The position numbers were made by a program, and so were the translations under genes. The notes beneath the pieces were generated by a model. The model did no database searches. It worked only from the letters and a program-made list of their open reading frames with translations, and was not told the origin of the DNA. Shown here in pieces: positions 28,169-36,871 of a DNA stretch of 64,000 bases. Positions within the stretch are counted from its first letter, which is position 1. Every line of letters begins with the position of its first letter. This stretch comes from Polynucleobacter sp. GWA2_45_21 (lineage in GTDB: Bacteria; Pseudomonadota; Gammaproteobacteria; Burkholderiales; Burkholderiaceae), in NCBI RefSeq assembly GCF_001830325.1, contig NZ_MHZG01000001.1, forward strand, positions 372,001-436,000, in the 5' to 3' direction.

Positions 28169-28624
28169 ATGCTCCAATCCAAAATCAAAAAAATTCTTAC
28201 CCTACTAATCACCGCTTCCAGCTTCTTTTCTGCTGTTAGCTTCGCGCAGGTCAATACTGGTCTGCCAATCGTTGAGCTTAAGGCTGGTATCTATCGCATT
28301 CAGGCGGAGTTAGCCGACACCCCTAAAGCACGTGAAGTCGGACTCATGAATCGCACCAACATGCCTACTAACTCAGGCATGTTGTTTATCTTTGAGCAAA
28401 AAGCAGGGCATTGCTTCTGGATGAGCAACACCAAGATCCCACTATCCATCGCCTTCATTGCTGATGATGGCAAGATTGTGAATATCGAAGAGATGCAAGC
28501 GCAGACAACTAACAATCACTGCCCTCAAGCTCCAATTCGCTATGCTCTAGAGATGAATAAACAGTGGTTCTCTGAAAGAGTGATCGTGCCAGGTACCGTT
28601 ATTCAAGGCTTGCCCAAGAGATAA
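28169..28624 (+). CDS. DUF192 family secreted protein
   Basis: DUF192-family protein (151 aa) of unknown function, with an export signal. Residues 1-27 (MLQSKIKKILTLLITASSFF...) form a Sec signal peptide ending in SFAQ. The conserved core has LADTPKAREVGLMNRTNMPTNSGMLFIF near 42-70 and FWMSNTKIPLSIAFI near 79, the usual ERxxGLM...MLF...FWMxNTxxPLDxxF pattern. I choose ATG 28169 over the ORF-track TTG 28118, because only the inner start leaves the signal peptide at the N-terminus. It is followed by a terminator and is convergent with ppnP. Confidence 0.88.
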   Translation: MLQSKIKKILTLLITASSFFSAVSFAQVNTGLPIVELKAGIYRIQAELADTPKAREVGLMNRTNMPTNSGMLFIFEQKAGHCFWMSNTKIPLSIAFIADDGKIVNIEEMQAQTTNNHCPQAPIRYALEMNKQWFSERVIVPGTVIQGLPKR

Positions 28625-28648
28625 GGTCATTCAGTCGGGGTTAGCAAT

Positions 28649-28676
28649 AAAAAACGCAGACCGAGGCCTGCGTTTT
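28649..28676 (+). terminator. Terminator after the DUF192 gene
   Basis: The AAAACGCAG/CTGCGTTTT stem has an 8-nt loop and ends in TTTTCTTTT. The flanking A-run may also let it stop the convergent ppnP transcript. Confidence 0.82.
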
Positions 28677-28719
28677 CTTTTGGATGCAAGAGGAATGCTT
28701 CTCTTGTTTGCTCGCCTAC

Positions 28720-29025
28720 TTATTCAAAGTGGCAAACATAGTGCACTGGTGACTCGGCACGGATAATGAAATAACCACCCTTTTCCACTTCCCAGCTTTG
28801 ACCAGCCTTGAATTCGACTTCAGGAGCGCCGTTGATGCTGACAAATGCATTTCCATCGACTACTTCCATGACTTCTTTAGTGCTCAGATCAAAACGTAAA
28901 GTACTTGGTAACACTACGCCGACAGACTTACGAACGCCATTAGGCAAAGTCACAGTGTGAGATACGCACTTACCATCAAAAAATACATTGGCTTTCTTGC
29001 CTACAGAAACTTGATCAAATTGCAT
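28720..29025 (-). CDS. ppnP: Pyrimidine/purine nucleoside phosphorylase PpnP
   Basis: Small cupin-like nucleoside phosphorylase (101 aa, formerly DUF1255/UPF0345, E. coli YaiE). Family members split several purine and pyrimidine nucleosides with phosphate. The signature VSVGKKANVFFDGKCVSHTV, GVVLPSTLRFDLSTKEVMEVVDG and the FEVPANSSF-like FKAGQSWEVEKGGYFII are clear. It follows argG after 46 nt on the same strand, so it may be the last gene of argF-argG-ppnP; a functional link to arginine synthesis is not known to me. Confidence 0.9.
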   Translation of the reverse strand: MQFDQVSVGKKANVFFDGKCVSHTVTLPNGVRKSVGVVLPSTLRFDLSTKEVMEVVDGNAFVSINGAPEVEFKAGQSWEVEKGGYFIIRAESPVHYVCHFE

Positions 29026-29071
29026 CTTTATTCTTTCTAATCTGAATTTACTAGTTAGTTATTTATCGAAA

Positions 29072-30301
29072 TTATTTAGCACGCTTACGTCTTGCAGTTT
29101 CAGCAATTCGCATGCGCAAAGCATTGAGCTTGATGAATCCACCAGCATCAGCTTGGTTGTATGCACCACCGTCATCATCAAAGGTGGCGATAGTTTGATC
29201 AAACAGGGTGTTCGCTGAATCACGTGAGATCACAGAAACAGACCCCTTATACAGCTTCAAACGCACAACGCCATTAACCATCTGCTGCGTATGATCGATC
29301 AATGTTTGCAGAGCCAGACGCTCTGGCGCCCACCATAAACCGTTGTAGATCAAGCTGGCGTAACGTGGCATCAAATCATCTTTGAGGTGGGCTACTTCAC
29401 GATCCAAAGTAATGCTCTCAATACCGCGGTGCGCTTTCAACAAAATAGTGCCGCCAGGAGTTTCATAGCAGCCGCGGCTCTTCATACCTACAAAGCGGTT
29501 CTCAACCAAGTCAAGTCGACCAATGCCATGCATGCCACCGATGCGATTGAGCTCAGCCAACAACTCATGGGGCTTATATGCCTTGCCATTGATGGCTACT
29601 GGATCACCAGCACGGAATTCAATTTCAATGATTTCTGGGGTATCTGGAGCCTTCTCAGGAGAGACCGTCCAGCGCCACATGGATTCTTCTGCTTCAGCAT
29701 TTGGGTTCTCGAGATGACGGCCCTCGTAACTAATGTGCAATAAGTTGGCATCCATAGAATATGGGGAACCACCTTGCTTGTGCTTCATCTCAACTGGAAT
29801 ACCATGCTTTTCTGCATAAGCCATCAATTTTTCACGAGAAAGCAGATCCCACTCACGCCAAGGAGCAATGACTTTGATTCCTGGCTCAAGTGCGTAGTAA
29901 CCCAGCTCAAAACGAACTTGGTCATTGCCTTTTCCAGTGGCACCATGCGATACAGAATCAGCACCAGTTTGGCGAGCAATTTCAATTTGACGCTTAGCGA
30001 TTAATGGACGCGCGATGGAAGTACCTAAAAGATATTCACCTTCGTAAATCGTATTAGCGCGGAACATCGGGAATACAAAGTCACGCACAAACTCTTCGCG
30101 CAAATCATCGATAAAAATATTTTCTGGCTTGATACCAAACTGCAGCGCTTTAGCGCGCGCTGGCTCAAGCTCCTCACCCTGACCTAAATCGGCCGTGAAA
30201 GTAACGATCTCGCATTGATAAGTATCTTGAAGCCATTTCAAGATCACGCTAGTGTCAAGACCGCCGGAATACGCTAGAACTACTTTTTTAATATCAGACA
30301 T
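29072..30301 (-). CDS. argG: Argininosuccinate synthase
   Basis: Joins citrulline and aspartate with ATP in arginine synthesis (409 aa). The N-terminal PP-loop nucleotide motif is [18 protein letters not shown] near residue 8. [19 protein letters not shown] near 118 binds aspartate and ATP, and EGRHLENP and [19 protein letters not shown] near 258 are typical of type 1 argininosuccinate synthase. It lies 58 nt downstream of argF, so the two consecutive steps from ornithine to argininosuccinate are encoded together. Confidence 0.97.
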   Translation of the reverse strand: MSDIKKVVLAYSGGLDTSVILKWLQDTYQCEIVTFTADLGQGEELEPARAKALQFGIKPENIFIDDLREEFVRDFVFPMFRANTIYEGEYLLGTSIARPLIAKRQIEIARQTGADSVSHGATGKGNDQVRFELGYYALEPGIKVIAPWREWDLLSREKLMAYAEKHGIPVEMKHKQGGSPYSMDANLLHISYEGRHLENPNAEAEESMWRWTVSPEKAPDTPEIIEIEFRAGDPVAINGKAYKPHELLAELNRIGGMHGIGRLDLVENRFVGMKSRGCYETPGGTILLKAHRGIESITLDREVAHLKDDLMPRYASLIYNGLWWAPERLALQTLIDHTQQMVNGVVRLKLYKGSVSVISRDSANTLFDQTIATFDDDGGAYNQADAGGFIKLNALRMRIAETARRKRAK

Positions 30302-30359
30302 GATTTCTTTTCAATTAAAAATGAACTAATAACCAACCAAAATAAATTGCTTCAAAAAA

Positions 30360-31307
30360 TTAATCCAAACGGCCGCAGAGTAAATACTCCATCAAGGCCT
30401 TTTGAACATGCAGACGATTTTCAGCTTCTTCCCAAACAATACTTTGAGGGCCATCAATCACTTCCGCCGAAACCTCTTCACCACGATGGGCAGGCAGACA
30501 ATGCATGAACAAGGCATCTGGCTTTGCCAAAGACATTAATTCTTCATCCACCATCCAGTCCTTAAAAGCGCTCATGCGTGAGGTGTTCTCATCCTCATAA
30601 CCCATGCTGGTCCATACATCGGTAGTCACCAAGTCAGCATCCTTGCAGGCATCTTTTGGATCAGCACAAACAGTAAGGTGTTGCTTCGCTTTAGCAGTCA
30701 ATCTAGACTCATCAAGCTGATAGCCGCCTGGCGCAGAGAAACGAATTTGGAAATCTAAACACTCAGCTGCCTGTATCCAGGTATAGGCCATATTGTTAGC
30801 ATCACCCACCCAAGCTACAGTTTTGCCTTGGATCGGGCCACGAGCCTCAACGAAAGTAAAGATATCGGCTAATACTTGGCAAGGATGGTATTCATTAGTA
30901 AGGCCATTGATCACCGGCACACGAGAATTCGCAGCAAAGCGCTCAATAATCTCTTGGCCGAAAGTGCGGATCATGATGATATCGGTCATCCTAGAAATGA
31001 CCTGCGCAGCGTCCTCTACAGGCTCGCCACGACCCAACTGGGTATCTCTGGTGTTCAGGTATACCGCATGCCCGCCAAGCTGGTGTATGCCAGCCTCAAA
31101 AGAAAGACGAGTACGAGTCGAATGCTTCTCAAAGATCATCGCTAGAGTGCGATCGTGCAGGGGATGCCAAGTCTCGTAACTTTTGAACTTAGTCTTGAGC
31201 CAAGCAGAACGCTTGAGGAGATAGTCATACTCTTCGCGTGTCAGGTCAGCAAACTGCAAGTAATGCTTAACCTGGCCAGGCACTTGAGGCTTTGCCAAAG
31301 ATGTCAT
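30360..31307 (-). CDS. argF: Ornithine carbamoyltransferase
   Basis: Makes citrulline from ornithine and carbamoyl phosphate (315 aa from this start). The carbamoyl phosphate motif STRTRLSFEAGIHQLGGHAVYLN is near residue 57, HPCQVLADIFTF near 136, and the ornithine-binding HCLPAHRGEEVS near 272. Two ATGs are possible: 31340 in the ORF track (326 aa) and 31307 (MTSLAKPQVPG). I prefer 31307 because family N-termini begin only shortly before the YLQFADLT segment; neither has a strong Shine-Dalgarno. argG and ppnP follow on the same strand; DUF3579 is divergent. Confidence 0.93.
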   Translation of the reverse strand: MTSLAKPQVPGQVKHYLQFADLTREEYDYLLKRSAWLKTKFKSYETWHPLHDRTLAMIFEKHSTRTRLSFEAGIHQLGGHAVYLNTRDTQLGRGEPVEDAAQVISRMTDIIMIRTFGQEIIERFAANSRVPVINGLTNEYHPCQVLADIFTFVEARGPIQGKTVAWVGDANNMAYTWIQAAECLDFQIRFSAPGGYQLDESRLTAKAKQHLTVCADPKDACKDADLVTTDVWTSMGYEDENTSRMSAFKDWMVDEELMSLAKPDALFMHCLPAHRGEEVSAEVIDGPQSIVWEEAENRLHVQKALMEYLLCGRLD

Positions 31308-31460
31308 TGTTGAGCTTTCTACTAGAGTTTTAGCTTGCATTTTTTGTTTGGAGCACCGAACTGCACGAAAATAGTTCCTAAAGTCATCTTAAGGCCTTCG
31401 CAGACTGTTAAGCTAGAGGGCTGAGTAACACTGATTCCTTACAACGATTTCTACGCCAAC

Positions 31461-31775
31461 TTGAACCACAAAAAGCTTTTTATTCAAGGCATTACAACTT
31501 CTGGCAAACCTTTTCGTCCCAGCGACTGGGCCGAACGTCTTTGCGGAGTGATGGCCACTTTTCGCCCACCAGGCGATGCTGGTGACCCCCGCTTCACTTA
31601 CTCACCTTATGTCAGGCCAGTGGTTATTGCAAAAGTGAAATGCGTTGTTATTGATACCAGACTGAGAGACCTTGATCCGAGAGCGCTCGACTTTGTCATG
31701 AACTTTGCCAAAGACAACAGCCTACCAATCGAAGAGGCCTGTGAATTCGAACCGAATTCACAATCCCAGTCCTAA
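31461..31775 (+). CDS. DUF3579 family protein
   Basis: A 104-aa protein of the betaproteobacterial DUF3579 family, function unknown. The typical body is KLFIQGITTSGKPFRPSDWAERLCGVMATF and SPYVRPVVIAKVKCVVIDTRL with LDPRALDFVMNFAKDN. The only reasonable start is TTG 31461, since an in-frame TGA lies at 31422 and there is no ATG or GTG between. It is divergent from argF and convergent with rpsT. No signal peptide or membrane segment is visible, so it is probably cytoplasmic. Family assignment is from memory of the conserved GITxxGxxFRPSDWAERLxG pattern. Confidence 0.8.
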   Translation: MNHKKLFIQGITTSGKPFRPSDWAERLCGVMATFRPPGDAGDPRFTYSPYVRPVVIAKVKCVVIDTRLRDLDPRALDFVMNFAKDNSLPIEEACEFEPNSQSQS

Positions 31776-31805
31776 AAACAAAAACCCGCTCTGATAAGGA
31801 GCGGG
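31771..31805 (-). terminator. Terminator of rpsT
   Basis: On the minus strand, CCCGCTC and GAGCGGG pair around a 7-nt loop and are followed by TTTTTGTTTTT. It lies 45 nt after the rpsT stop. On the plus strand there is no T-run, so the DUF3579 gene gains little from it. Confidence 0.88.
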
Positions 31806-31850
31806 CTTAGACCCCGATTACTCTAGAGTCTGCCTAAAACTATAAAAGTC

Positions 31851-32117
31851 TTACGCTGCCATTGCCTTGATAGCTGCAGACAAACGTGACTTCTGACGTG
31901 ATGCAGTATTTTTGTGAGCAATCTTTTTATCAGCAATCTTGTCGATTGTTGATTGAGTTGCTGCGAACACTTTAGCTGCAGCAGCCTTGTCGCCAGTTTC
32001 AATTGCTTTGCGAACTGCCTTGATTGAAGTGCGAAGCTTTGAACGCAAACTGGAGTTGTGCTCATTCTGTTTTACTGCCTGCCGTGCGCGTTTACGCGCT
32101 TGTGCGGTATTGGCCAT
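31851..32117 (-). CDS. rpsT: 30S ribosomal protein S20
   Basis: Small basic ribosomal protein (88 aa). The sequence [40 protein letters not shown] is the S20 signature, and the C-terminus has [27 protein letters not shown] sits upstream of the ATG. It is a single-gene unit with its own terminator and is divergent from murJ across a 153-bp gap; this rpsT/murJ divergence is conserved in many proteobacteria. That gap contains AT-rich -10-like sequences on the minus strand (TATATA) but no promoter I can fix confidently. Confidence 0.97.
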   Translation of the reverse strand: MANTAQARKRARQAVKQNEHNSSLRSKLRTSIKAVRKAIETGDKAAAAKVFAATQSTIDKIADKKIAHKNTASRQKSRLSAAIKAMAA

Positions 32118-32270
32118 CTTTAAACCTTGCTATATAAAAATTACAAAATACGATTAACTGAAAATCTGCGTGGGTTCGCCAAATTTGTAAGCTGACTCAC
32201 CAAAACCCAAGATTTTACATTAAAGGACTAAAAAAGCCCAGTCGCTTGATAAATAGGGGAAAATTAGCCC

Positions 32271-33824
32271 ATGAATCTGCTTTCTGCTGCCGCCAAGGTT
32301 AGCTCCCTCACCATGCTCTCTAGGATCACCGGACTCCTCCGGGAGACCCTGATTGCCCGTAGTTTTGGGGCCTCTGAGTGGACGGATGCCTTTAATGTGG
32401 CCTTCAGACTGCCTAATTTACTACGCCGACTCTTTGCTGAAGGGGCCTTTTCTCAGGCATTTGTACCCATTTTGGGGGAAATTTCCAGCAAGGGTGACGT
32501 AAAACAGTCCCAAATCCTCGTAAATGCCGTTGCCACGCTCTTATTCTGGGCTTTGTTGCTTACGGTACTCCTTGGAGTGATCGGCGCCCCCTTGTTGATT
32601 TTGGTGATTGCTACAGGCTTTGAGGGCGGACCAGCATACGAGGCAAGCGTAGTCATGACCCGAATCATGTTCCCTTACATTGGCCTTATTTCCATGGTTT
32701 CTCTGTCAGCTGGGATCCTCAATACTTTTGGCCGCTTCGCCATTCCGGCGTTTACCCCAGTTTTACTCAATTTAGCCCTGATCGGCAGCGCCATATTTTT
32801 GGCGCCCCACTTGGATCAACCGATTTATGCCTTGAGCATTGGCGTGCTCGTGGGTGGCTTCTTGCAACTGGCGATTCAGGTTCCAGCGCTATCCCGCCTC
32901 GGCTTATTGCCTAAAGTAGGTCTCTTGCCAGGCGCCATCAAAGCAGCCATTCAAAATCCAGATGCAAGGCGCGTCATGAAACTCATGGGGCCTGCGGTGT
33001 TTGCAGTCTCTGTTGCCCAAATTTCTCTGATCATCAATACCAATATTGCTTCTCGCTTGCAAACCGGTAGCGTGTCTTGGCTCTCTTACGCGGATCGTCT
33101 GATGGAGTTTCCTACGGCCCTATTAGGCGTAGCACTAGGAACCGTCTTACTGCCAAGTCTCAGTAAAGCAAATGCAAAAAATGATTTAGTGCATGCTGGT
33201 GAACTTCTTATTTGGGGATTGCAGCTCACCTTTTTGCTAGCGGCCCCTTGCGCAATTGCTCTCTTTATTTTTGGTGAGCCACTAGCAGCGGTGCTGTATC
33301 ACTACGGCAAGTTCAACGCCATGGATGTCCTAATGACACAGCGTGCACTAGCAGCTTATGGCGTTGGACTGATTGGTCTCATTTTGGTGAAGATCCTGGC
33401 TCCCGGCTTTTATTCACGACAAGATATCCGCACACCAGTGAAAATTGGTTTGTTGGTCTTGGTTGCGACCCAATTGGCTAATTTAGTTTTTGTTCCTTGG
33501 TTAGGCCATGCCGGCCTCGCCCTTTCCGTGGGTGCTGGTGCCTGCCTAAATGCAACGCTACTCTGGGTTGGCCTCCATCGTCGTGGCGCTCTACCTAGCG
33601 CTGCATGGTTAAAGTACTTAGGGCAGCTCTTACTTGCCTTAATTCCTTTTGCCTTTCTCTTGTATTACGCCGCTACTGCACACGATTGGATTGAGCTGCA
33701 ATCTAGTCCATGGATTCGCATTGGATTAGTGGCTGCATGGCTAGCTGCTGCAGCTGTGGTTTATTTTGCAGCCCTATGGCTTGTTGGCATTCGCTGGCAA
33801 AAATTCCTGCGTCATGCAAAATAG
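32271..33824 (+). CDS. murJ: Lipid II flippase MurJ
   Basis: MOP-superfamily membrane protein (517 aa, about 14 membrane segments) that flips the peptidoglycan precursor lipid II. The N-terminus AAAKVSSLTMLSRITGLLRETLIARSFGAS and AFNVAFRLPNLLRRLFAEGAFSQAFVP near residue 45 are diagnostic of MurJ/MviN. The SWLSYADRLMEFPTALLGVALGTVLLPSLSK segment near 265 is the mid-protein signature. GAAAAT ends 6 nt before ATG 32271, a weaker example of the start-proximal -10 pattern. The SirB1-like gene follows after 5 nt. Confidence 0.95.
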   Translation: MNLLSAAAKVSSLTMLSRITGLLRETLIARSFGASEWTDAFNVAFRLPNLLRRLFAEGAFSQAFVPILGEISSKGDVKQSQILVNAVATLLFWALLLTVLLGVIGAPLLILVIATGFEGGPAYEASVVMTRIMFPYIGLISMVSLSAGILNTFGRFAIPAFTPVLLNLALIGSAIFLAPHLDQPIYALSIGVLVGGFLQLAIQVPALSRLGLLPKVGLLPGAIKAAIQNPDARRVMKLMGPAVFAVSVAQISLIINTNIASRLQTGSVSWLSYADRLMEFPTALLGVALGTVLLPSLSKANAKNDLVHAGELLIWGLQLTFLLAAPCAIALFIFGEPLAAVLYHYGKFNAMDVLMTQRALAAYGVGLIGLILVKILAPGFYSRQDIRTPVKIGLLVLVATQLANLVFVPWLGHAGLALSVGAGACLNATLLWVGLHRRGALPSAAWLKYLGQLLLALIPFAFLLYYAATAHDWIELQSSPWIRIGLVAAWLAAAAVVYFAALWLVGIRWQKFLRHAK

Positions 33825-33829
33825 CTTTT

Positions 33830-34672
33830 ATGCCAACACAACAACTTGACTATTTCACATCCCTCGTAGCTGAGGACGAGCACTTCCCTTTAACTGAGGC
33901 GACGGTTGCGGTTGCACAACATGCTTATCCTGATCTGGATGTTCAAGGTGTTCTCGATCAGATCGATCAATGGGGCAATAAGTTGAAGCAACGCATTACT
34001 TCTGATACGCCACCGATTCAGCGCCTGCAATTGCTCAAGCATTTCTTTTACAACGAATTGGGATTTGGCCCCAATCCGAATGATTTTTACGCGCCCGAGA
34101 ATTCTTATCTTCATCAAATCATTGAGAATCGCCGCGGCATTCCAATCTCATTGGCAATCTTGATGATGGAGCTTGGTCAGCAAATTGGTTTGAATATTCG
34201 CGGGGTATCTTTCCCTAATCACTTCATGATGCGCATCTCCTTACAACAAGGTGAAATCATCATGGATCCTTTGAATGGCGAGTCCCTCTCCAAAAATCAA
34301 TTACAGGAAATGCTCGATCCTTACCTCGATGCCAAAGGCTATCGTGGTGAGCTCAGTCTGCCACTCAATATTTTCTTGCGCGCCTCTAGCTCTCGAGAAA
34401 TCCTTTCTCGCTTTATGAGAAATCTCAAAATGATTTACTCCGAAGATGAGCGTTGGGAGCGTCTGCTGGGTATTCAAGAACGCCTTGTCATTTTGTTGCC
34501 AGAGTCAAGCGAAGAGGTTCGGGATCGTGGATTAATCTTCGCGCAACTAGAGTACGTTCGTCCTGCGATAGCCGACCTTCATCGCTACTTAAGTGAAATG
34601 CCTGGCGCAGAAGATGCAGCCGACATTCGTGAGCATATTGCCACGCTAGAGAGTCAAACAAAACTACATTAA
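33830..34672 (+). CDS. SirB1 family protein (transglutaminase-like domain)
   Basis: A 280-aa protein of the SirB1/Transglut_core2 family; function not established. The core ENRRGIPISLAILMMELGQQIGLNIRGVSFPNHFMMRI near residue 99 carries the conserved His and the degenerate transglutaminase-like fold. A C-terminal TPR-like helical repeat follows (ERWERLLGIQERLVILLPESSEEVRDRGLIFAQLEYVRPAIADLHRYL). I choose ATG 33830 (MPTQQLDYF); the ORF-track start 33710 is murJ sequence in another frame. The 5-nt spacing to murJ suggests co-transcription. E. coli SirB1 lies in the prfA-prmC operon, so neighbourhood here is different. Confidence 0.85.
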   Translation: MPTQQLDYFTSLVAEDEHFPLTEATVAVAQHAYPDLDVQGVLDQIDQWGNKLKQRITSDTPPIQRLQLLKHFFYNELGFGPNPNDFYAPENSYLHQIIENRRGIPISLAILMMELGQQIGLNIRGVSFPNHFMMRISLQQGEIIMDPLNGESLSKNQLQEMLDPYLDAKGYRGELSLPLNIFLRASSSREILSRFMRNLKMIYSEDERWERLLGIQERLVILLPESSEEVRDRGLIFAQLEYVRPAIADLHRYLSEMPGAEDAADIREHIATLESQTKLH

Positions 34673-34717
34673 GCAGTAGGCTCGTTAATCTCAATAGAGA
34701 TTGCAGCATTTCATTCC

Positions 34718-34723
34718 TATAAT
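34718..34723 (+). promoter_or_regulatory. Consensus -10 abutting miaA start
   Basis: A perfect TATAAT ends 5 nt before the miaA ATG (34729). The spacer is GTCTT and there is no Shine-Dalgarno. This places the predicted +1 at, or one base from, the A of the start codon. No convincing -35 is seen. Confidence 0.65.
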
Positions 34724-34728
34724 GTCTT

Positions 34729-35733
34729 ATGCAAACTGAACCTCACATTCAGCCTACGCATTTACCTCATCAGCCACCCATACTCTGTATTGTTGGCCCT
34801 ACAGGCGCAGGCAAAACTCATCTCGCCATGGCTTTGGCAGAGCATGCCAAGCTCATAGGTAGAACCGTTGAAATCATCAGCATGGACTCTGCCCTGGTTT
34901 ATCGCGGACTAGATATTGGAAGTGCCAAACCAAGCAAAGCAGAGCAGGCTGCGGTTCAACACCACCTGATTGATATCTTAGAGCCCACCGAATCCTATTC
35001 AGCAGCACGCTTTGCAAATGATGCTAAGCGACTATGCGAAGAAATTCGTGATCGTGGGAATATTCCCATTGTGGTGGGTGGCACGATGTTGTATTGGCGG
35101 GCCTGGGCCTATGGACTCTCTTCTTTACCGCCAGCAGATCCAGAAATCCGCTCCCGCCTCGATGAGCAAGGCAAATTGATTGGCTGGCCTGCGATGCATG
35201 CCGAACTCGCCAAAGTAGACCCCATCACTGCGGCACGTTTACAACCCAATGACTCACAACGGGTACAACGCGCTTTAGAAGTTTTTGAAATTACTGGCAA
35301 ACCAATGTCGGAACTGCTCGCAGATGCGCCAAGCGAAGATGGCAGAGAAGGTTCAACTATTCCGGAGTGGATTGACCTCATTTCGCTCGAGCCCAGCGAT
35401 CGCTCGCGCTTACATCAGAACCTAGAAAAAAGATTTGATGAAATGCTCATCGGAGGATTATTAGAGGAGGTTCAGCTGCTCAGAAAAAATCCAGACCTGC
35501 ATGGTGACTTACCTGCGATTCGCTCTGTTGGCTATCGACAAGTCTGGGAGTTCTTATCCGGGGAAGTTGATCAGACTGAAATGCGCTACAAAGCACTCGC
35601 TGCGACTAGGCAGCTTGGTAAGCGGCAATTAACTTGGTTGCGTGCAATCGCTGGAAGAAAAACATTTGACCCATTTAACCCAAGCGAGTTGAATGCGGCC
35701 CTAGAGCACTGCAAGCAAAGCCTCAGCAAATAG
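34729..35733 (+). CDS. miaA: tRNA dimethylallyltransferase
   Basis: Adds dimethylallyl to A37 of tRNAs reading UNN codons (334 aa). The P-loop is CIVGPTGAGKTHLAMALAEH near residue 21, the substrate region SMDSALVYRGLDIGSAKPSKAEQ near 51, and IVVGGTMLYWRAWAYGL near 112. RSVGYRQVWEFL and ATRQLGKRQLTWLRA near 265-305 are typical C-terminal MiaA motifs. The N-terminal ~18 residues are a short extra tail. The start is fixed by a perfect TATAAT 5 nt upstream. Convergent with purM, stops 12 nt apart. Confidence 0.96.
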   Translation: MQTEPHIQPTHLPHQPPILCIVGPTGAGKTHLAMALAEHAKLIGRTVEIISMDSALVYRGLDIGSAKPSKAEQAAVQHHLIDILEPTESYSAARFANDAKRLCEEIRDRGNIPIVVGGTMLYWRAWAYGLSSLPPADPEIRSRLDEQGKLIGWPAMHAELAKVDPITAARLQPNDSQRVQRALEVFEITGKPMSELLADAPSEDGREGSTIPEWIDLISLEPSDRSRLHQNLEKRFDEMLIGGLLEEVQLLRKNPDLHGDLPAIRSVGYRQVWEFLSGEVDQTEMRYKALAATRQLGKRQLTWLRAIAGRKTFDPFNPSELNAALEHCKQSLSK

Positions 35734-35745
35734 GCTTTAGGCTTA

Positions 35746-36798
35746 TTAAATAACGATGGTTTGTGGTGCGCCAGTTGGACGCTCTACAACCTCACCAACC
35801 GTCCATGCATGCAAACCTTCAGCCTTGAGAGATTGAATTGCAGCATCTGCCTGATCGGCAGACACAATGACCACCATACCAATACCGCAGTTAAATACAC
35901 GCACCATTTCTGCATCGGCAACGCCACCCTTCATCTGCAACCAGCGGAAGAGTTCTGGCATTTGCCAGCTATCGCGATGTAATACAGCTTGCGTATTTTC
36001 TGGGAGAACACGCGGCACGTTATCCACTAAACCGCCACCAGTAATATGCGCCATGCCCTTTACATTGATCTCATTGATCAACTTCAACAGCTGCTTCACG
36101 TAAATTTGTGTAGGGGCCATCACCACATCACCCAATGAACGGCCACCTAAATCATCAGTTGGTTTTGCGCCGGCACGCTCAATAATTTTGCGAACCAATG
36201 AGTAACCATTGGAATGGGCGCCACTCGAAGCAATTGCCAACACCACATCACCCGGAGCAATCGTTGCACCAGTAATGATTTTGGATTTTTCAACAGCGCC
36301 AACAGCAAAGCCGGCTAAGTCGTATTCACCTGGAGGGTACATGCCAGGCATCTCAGCGGTTTCACCACCAATCAATGCGCACCCCGACAATTCACAGCCC
36401 TTAGCAATGCCACCAACGACAGTAGCCGCAGTATCGACAGTAAGCTTGCCGCATGCGAAGTAGTCTAGGAAAAAGAGGGGTTCAGCACCCTGAACCAAAA
36501 TGTCATTCACACTCATTGCCACCAAATCCTGGCCGATCGTGTCATGGCGATTCCACTCAAAGGCTAATCTGAGCTTTGTGCCAACGCCGTCAGTACCAGA
36601 TACCAATACTGGCTCTTTGTAGCGTTTTGGCACTTCAAACAGGGCACCAAAGCCCCCAATACCTGCCAATACGCCTTCGCGCATGGTTTTCTTAGCCAAA
36701 GGCTTAATGCGATCTACCAGATCGTCTCCAGCATCGATATCGACACCAGCGTCACGGTAGGAAAGGCCTTTTGCGGAAGAATTGGTAGTTGAGTTCAT
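35746..36798 (-). CDS. purM: Phosphoribosylformylglycinamidine cyclo-ligase
   Basis: AIR synthetase, fifth step of purine synthesis (350 aa). Signatures are [20 protein letters not shown] near residue 12, [15 protein letters not shown] near 64, [25 protein letters not shown] near 92, and [24 protein letters not shown] near 145. [16 protein letters not shown] near 248 is also conserved. It is divergent from the AI-2E-type permease and convergent with miaA. A 7-bp hairpin with one wobble pair spans 35727-35745 between the two stops, a possible weak terminator. Confidence 0.97.
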   Translation of the reverse strand: MNSTTNSSAKGLSYRDAGVDIDAGDDLVDRIKPLAKKTMREGVLAGIGGFGALFEVPKRYKEPVLVSGTDGVGTKLRLAFEWNRHDTIGQDLVAMSVNDILVQGAEPLFFLDYFACGKLTVDTAATVVGGIAKGCELSGCALIGGETAEMPGMYPPGEYDLAGFAVGAVEKSKIITGATIAPGDVVLAIASSGAHSNGYSLVRKIIERAGAKPTDDLGGRSLGDVVMAPTQIYVKQLLKLINEINVKGMAHITGGGLVDNVPRVLPENTQAVLHRDSWQMPELFRWLQMKGGVADAEMVRVFNCGIGMVVIVSADQADAAIQSLKAEGLHAWTVGEVVERPTGAPQTIVI

Positions 36799-36871
36799 GG
36801 CAGAGATAGAAGATTAGTAAAAAACGCTACTTGGTCGGTAGAATCATTGAATTCTAGAGGATTCGAGCACG

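Noticed and set aside
32118-32270. A definite promoter for rpsT in the rpsT-murJ gap
   Set aside because: Several AT-rich hexamers compete and none has a convincing -35, so I did not annotate one.
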